A DNA stretch of 64,000 bases from Longimicrobiales bacterium (GTDB lineage Bacteria; Gemmatimonadota; Gemmatimonadetes; Longimicrobiales; Gaopeijiaceae): positions 512,134 through 576,133 of the forward strand of contig CATQHQ010000001.1 of the NCBI GenBank assembly GCA_958296005.1, written 5' to 3'. The notes below the pieces were generated by a model. That model made no database searches, had not been told where the DNA came from, and worked only from the letters and a program-made list of their open reading frames with translations. The position numbers and the translations under genes were made by a program. Numbering within the stretch: position 1 is the stretch's first letter; every line of letters starts with the position of its first letter. Positions 60,802-64,000 of the stretch are shown here, one piece after another.

Positions 60802-63177
60802 CTAGAACGCCAGCAACTTCGTCACTTTGAGGGTGATCCGCCGGTCGATCACCGCGTTGCCGGCCGACGCGACTCCCGCCATGGCGTCCGCCGCCGCAAG
60901 CTCGACGATCTCAGCCAAGTCGCGTCGCTCGGAGTACACAAGGAACAAGTCGCTCAGGGGCGAGTGGATCAAGTTGAAGCGCACGTTGGTCAACAGCTCG
61001 TCGGAGGACTGGTTGTACTGCACGAACGCGCTCAGGAACGCACGCGTGTTGTGGCCGTAGCGCAAGCGCCCGCTGAAGAGGTGCGCGTCGAAGTCGCGAC
61101 CGCCCAGGTTGAAGCGGTTGTGCTCTGCCGTCCCCTCGACCAGCAGCCGGGCGCTGGGGCGCAACGTCGCGCTGGCCGTGAACGACCTCCGGCGTCCGTC
61201 GAAGAAGTCGCCGTTCGCAACGCTCACGGTCCCTCCCAGCTTTCGCCCCAAGTTGGATTTGTAGCTGGCGGCGATGGCGTCGAAGCTGTACTCCCCCGCA
61301 GGCACGAGAGCGCCGACCACCGGCGTGGGCTCCGCCAAGCGCTCGAACCGCGCCGAGTACTCCACGGTCAGCAGCCCGCTGTCCAGAAAGCCGACGCCGA
61401 ACCCCGGCTTGATCTCGCGGCTCTCCAGGCGCCAGCCCAAGTCGGAGTAGACGTCGACGTCCACGTAGGGGTTGATCTCCTGCACCTTGGGGATCGCCGG
61501 CTGCGGATGCGCGCCCAGCGTGACGAACCCCTGCCGCACGCCGCGCCGCCGCACGAAGCCGACGCCGGGATCGAAGCCGTCGCCCACCGACTTCAGCAGC
61601 ACCGACGCGGCCCACACCGGGTCTCGCCAAGCCACCTCGAACGCGCTCGTGGTCCGGTCGTCGCGAGCGTCGGCTGCCGCAACCCCTTCCGACGCGGTTG
61701 TGGCGGCGAAGTACGAGTTCACCAGCATCCGCCCGCCGGCCAAGCGGAGGTTGGCGTCGGCGCCGAGCGCCCGGTTGTACGTTCCGGCGACGCCCGGTCC
61801 CGTCCCCTGACGGTTGACGAACATCACCCCGACGTCGCTGCTTCCCAGGACGTTCCGGCGCAGCCGCGCGACGGAGAAGTTCTCGCCCTGAAAGGCGGGG
61901 TCGCTCCCCAGGTAGTCGGAGTCACTGCGCGTCTGCATGTTGAGCAGCCCGACGGCGTAGCCGCCGATCCGTCCGGTCAGGCGCGCGCCGCCGGCGATCG
62001 GCACCGGCGACCGGTCCGCCGACAGCCCGATCCGCCGGCTGTGGAAGAGCCGGAAGTTCTGCGGCCCGGACCCCGTTCTGAAGTTTCGGACCCGCGCATC
62101 CTGGAACGCGAAGATCCCTTCGTTCTCCAGAAAGAAGTCCCGCTTCTCGGGGAAGAACAGCGAGAAGCGCGTCAGGTTGATCTGCTCCTCGTCGGCTTCG
62201 GCCTGGGAGAAGTCCGTCAGGGCCGTCACGTCCAACGTCAGCTGCGGAGTCACGCCCCACTTGAGATCAACTCCCGCCTCCAGCGTCGACCCCGCCTCCG
62301 CCACGCGTCGCCCGTCGGCCCGAACGCCGTTGGCAAAGGGCTTCACCCACAGGTTTCGGCCCTGGCGCAGGCCTCGGAGGCCCGTCAACGTCCCCGCCCG
62401 CGACATCTTGTATACGCGAAACTGTCGCGGCAGCGGCGCCCAGCTGGAGTCTTCCGAGATGCGCCGGATCCGCCGGGAGAAGTTCAGGCCCCACGACTGC
62501 TCTCCGTCGACTTCCCGGAAGCGCAAGGTCGTGAACGGCACCGCCACTTCCGCCACCCATCCGTCCGCGTTGACGGAAGTCGCAGTCTCCACCACGCCTT
62601 CCCACGCCCGGTTCACGGACTGCTGGTCGTTGAACGCCTGCGCGTCGAAGAGGGCGCCGGCCGGGTTCACCGCAAAGAGAAAGGCGTTCTGCCGGTCCAA
62701 GTACGTGTCCAGAGCGAAGCCGAAGATGTCCGAGTCCTGGGTCGCGAAGTCCTGCTCGAGGCCCGCAGCTACCAACGATTCCGGGCGCCGGTCGTACATC
62801 TTGGCGCCGATGTACAGGCGTTCGTCGTCGTAGAGGACCCGCACCACCGTCCGCTCCGTGGAAGGCAGGCCCTGAACGGGGATCGACGTGTAGAACACGC
62901 CGTCGGTAGAGTCGGCAAGCGCCCAAGCGGCGTCGTCCAGCACGCCGTCCAAGGCGACGGGCAGGGTGGTCCGGCGCGCCTCCAGCGCCGGCCGCGGCAT
63001 CGAATCGGGATCCACCGGGACTGGAACCGGGACCTGATAGCCGACGAAAGCGGCAACGCCGGCAGGGGCGACGATCTGCGGCAGGGCCGAGGCGGCTGCA
63101 AGGACAATGAACAAGCGTGCGCGGCCAACGAACGAGCGTGCGCGGCAGATCGGTCTGGTTCGCAGGACTCGTCTCAT
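60802..63177 (-). CDS. DUF5916 outer-membrane protein with N-terminal CBM9-like domain
   Basis: Protein of 791 residues: signal (~20-43), a carbohydrate-binding-module-9-like domain (~70-230; LDGVLDDAAWALADS, FGFALDTYLDRQNAFLFAVNPAGALFDAQ in two parts) and a DUF5916 region with FSLFFPEKRDFFLENEGIF, then a series of beta-strands like an outer-membrane barrel. Characteristic of Gemmatimonadota and Bacteroidota. A 21-base tandem duplication (~63107-63148) inside the signal region encodes RARSFVGRARLFIV. Role unknown. Confidence 0.88.
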   Translation of the reverse strand: MRRVLRTRPICRARSFVGRARLFIVLAAASALPQIVAPAGVAAFVGYQVPVPVPVDPDSMPRPALEARRTTLPVALDGVLDDAAWALADSTDGVFYTSIPVQGLPSTERTVVRVLYDDERLYIGAKMYDRRPESLVAAGLEQDFATQDSDIFGFALDTYLDRQNAFLFAVNPAGALFDAQAFNDQQSVNRAWEGVVETATSVNADGWVAEVAVPFTTLRFREVDGEQSWGLNFSRRIRRISEDSSWAPLPRQFRVYKMSRAGTLTGLRGLRQGRNLWVKPFANGVRADGRRVAEAGSTLEAGVDLKWGVTPQLTLDVTALTDFSQAEADEEQINLTRFSLFFPEKRDFFLENEGIFAFQDARVRNFRTGSGPQNFRLFHSRRIGLSADRSPVPIAGGARLTGRIGGYAVGLLNMQTRSDSDYLGSDPAFQGENFSVARLRRNVLGSSDVGVMFVNRQGTGPGVAGTYNRALGADANLRLAGGRMLVNSYFAATTASEGVAAADARDDRTTSAFEVAWRDPVWAASVLLKSVGDGFDPGVGFVRRRGVRQGFVTLGAHPQPAIPKVQEINPYVDVDVYSDLGWRLESREIKPGFGVGFLDSGLLTVEYSARFERLAEPTPVVGALVPAGEYSFDAIAASYKSNLGRKLGGTVSVANGDFFDGRRRSFTASATLRPSARLLVEGTAEHNRFNLGGRDFDAHLFSGRLRYGHNTRAFLSAFVQYNQSSDELLTNVRFNLIHSPLSDLFLVYSERRDLAEIVELAAADAMAGVASAGNAVIDRRITLKVTKLLAF

Positions 63178-63336
63178 GCGCGGGCTTCGGGGGCGTTGGA
63201 CGGCATCGGAGGGCAATACAATAGCGGAGTCGGCCCCGCCGGGTCTCCCGGACTGGCGCACGGACTCCGGCGGGGCGACCTTGATAGCCGAATCACCAAG
63301 CGGACGAGGCATGACAGAGCTCAAGGAGCAGCGAAG

Positions 63337-63810
63337 ATGATCCGTCGGATCTTGGCAGTCGGAGCCGTCGCGGCGTTCTCGGTCACGGCGTGCACAGGAG
63401 GAGACGCGGGGGACCCGCCCGCCGAGGAAGCGCCCAGCCAAGCCGCCGAGCCGCAGGACGCGGCGATGGAGCCTGCCTCCGTGTCGATCGTCGTCCCGGA
63501 AGACGGCGCCGTCGTCGATCAAGGCCCCCTCCTGGTCGTCATGGAGGTGACGGGCGTGACGATCGCGCCCGCCGGTACGATGGACCCGGGCACCGGCCAC
63601 CACCACCTGATCGTGGACGGCGAAGTGGACTGGACGCTGCCGATCCCCAACGACCCGGGCGTCCACTACCACATGGGCTTGGCGCAGACCGAGTTCACGT
63701 TGGAGGACTTGACTCCGGGCGAGCACCAGATCGTCGCCGTCGTCGCCGACGGGGTGCACATACCCCTCAACCCGCCAGTGGCCGACACAATTACCGTGGT
63801 CGTTCGCTGA
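63337..63810 (+). CDS. DUF4399 lipoprotein
   Basis: Lipoprotein of 157 residues: signal and lipobox (FSVTAC, Cys19), an acidic linker (~22-48) and a DUF4399 domain with the His cluster MDPGTGHHHLIVDG, HYHMGLAQTEFTLEDLTPGEH and the AVVADGVHIPLNPPV strand. The His residues suggest metal binding. AAGGAG lies 9 bases before the ATG. Divergent from the DUF5916 gene. Confidence 0.88.
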   Translation: MIRRILAVGAVAAFSVTACTGGDAGDPPAEEAPSQAAEPQDAAMEPASVSIVVPEDGAVVDQGPLLVVMEVTGVTIAPAGTMDPGTGHHHLIVDGEVDWTLPIPNDPGVHYHMGLAQTEFTLEDLTPGEHQIVAVVADGVHIPLNPPVADTITVVVR

Positions 63811-63833
63811 CCGGGCGTTCCGCCTGCGTCCCA

Positions 63834-64000
63834 GTGGCCGGCCCGGCGCCGCGGGGGCTGGTCGCGCTGGTGGGCGTTGCCCTGCTGGGCCTGGCCGCAT
63901 GCGACGACTTGGCCCGAAGGGGTCTCGTGGCGCGCACGGGGGAGTGGACCCTCTCGGAGGACCGGCTGGCCGAGCTTCTGGTGCTGGCCCAGCCCTTCCC
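63834..64000 (+). CDS. Peptidyl-prolyl isomerase-like lipoprotein, N-terminal fragment
   Basis: Truncated by the window edge after ~55 codons. GTG start, hydrophobic signal and lipobox (LLGLAAC), then VARTGEWTLSEDRLAELLVLAQPF, which resembles the chaperone region that opens SurA/PpiC-type exported isomerases. The catalytic domain is outside the window. Same direction as the DUF4399 gene, 23 bases after it. Confidence 0.55.
   Translation, partial: MAGPAPRGLVALVGVALLGLAACDDLARRGLVARTGEWTLSEDRLAELLVLAQPF

Noticed and set aside
63196..63222. TTGGAC/TACAAT as a promoter for the DUF4399 gene
   Set aside because: The spacer is only 15 bases, outside the usual range, so not listed as a feature.
60745..63336. 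Long N-terminal extension of the DUF4399 lipoprotein
   Set aside because: The extension is antisense to the DUF5916 gene; the ATG at 63337 has its own ribosome-binding site, signal peptide and lipobox.
1..64000. CRISPR arrays, tRNA/rRNA genes, insertion sequences
   Set aside because: No regularly spaced repeats, no recognisable tRNA or rRNA sequence and no transposase or integrase motif were seen on either strand.

Overview
The window is a high-GC bacterial chromosome segment with dense operons, many 1-4 bp start/stop overlaps and frequent GTG/TTG starts. Gene content points to Gemmatimonadota: a DUF5916 outer-membrane protein, a 6-bladed propeller lipoprotein, a PorX-type PglZ response regulator next to lipid-export genes, a HyuB subunit, DUF3108, an M1 peptidase fused to an ABC-2 permease, and many Tat- or lipoprotein-exported enzymes. 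This placement is inference from gene content; no 16S rRNA or tRNA gene was seen.

Layout. (1) 1-9.5 kb is accessory: the N-terminal part of an SNF2-type helicase (minus strand, running off the left edge), a divergent three-gene operon (DUF6338-like membrane protein, small unknown protein, YhaN/Rad50-like ATPase), a VasI-TonB fusion protein and a DUF4143 ATPase. An imperfect direct repeat containing the last codons of the neighbouring amidase gene brackets 2.1-9.5 kb, which suggests insertion or recombination at that gene's 3' end. (2) 9.5-25.7 kb is a mostly housekeeping minus-strand run: amidase, D-Ala-D-Ala ligase, cystathionine beta-synthase, TonB-like lipoprotein, MutS, copper ATPase, DNA polymerase III delta, an anti-sigma/ECF sigma pair, NUDIX hydrolase, a pair of M16 peptidases and a TPR protein. 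(3) 25.8-32.1 kb is mixed: aminotransferase, outer-membrane protein with a LolA-like partner, a HI0074-type protein, a membrane protein, an OsmC-family protein whose catalytic position is an in-frame UGA followed by a SECIS-like hairpin (probable selenoprotein), a circularly permuted D-amino-acid-oxidase-like flavoprotein and a tiny basic hydrophobic ORF. (4) 32.2-38.7 kb is an envelope operon: PorX-like regulator, MsbA-like exporter, LpxL-like acyltransferase, glycosyltransferase, DUF3108 and an isoprenylcysteine-methyltransferase-like membrane enzyme. (5) 38.7-49 kb holds HyuB/DUF6941, exported asparaginase, isopropylmalate-dehydrogenase-like enzyme, thiolase, 3-hydroxyacyl-CoA dehydrogenase, ribosomal protein S21 and YchF. 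(6) 49.1-56.1 kb is a plus-strand chain of exported enzymes (class V aminotransferase, acetamidase/formamidase, gluconate-dehydrogenase subunit 3, GMC oxidoreductase), a propeller lipoprotein and a DUF1326/DUF2182 pair. (7) 56.1-64 kb carries the permease-peptidase fusion with its ATPase, the DUF5916 protein, a DUF4399 lipoprotein and the start of a PpiC/SurA-like lipoprotein.

The strongest unusual signals are the candidate OsmC selenoprotein with its SECIS (30344-30811), the permuted flavoprotein (30833-31987), and the repeat-bounded accessory segment with an undescribed membrane-protein/ATPase operon (2135-9530).
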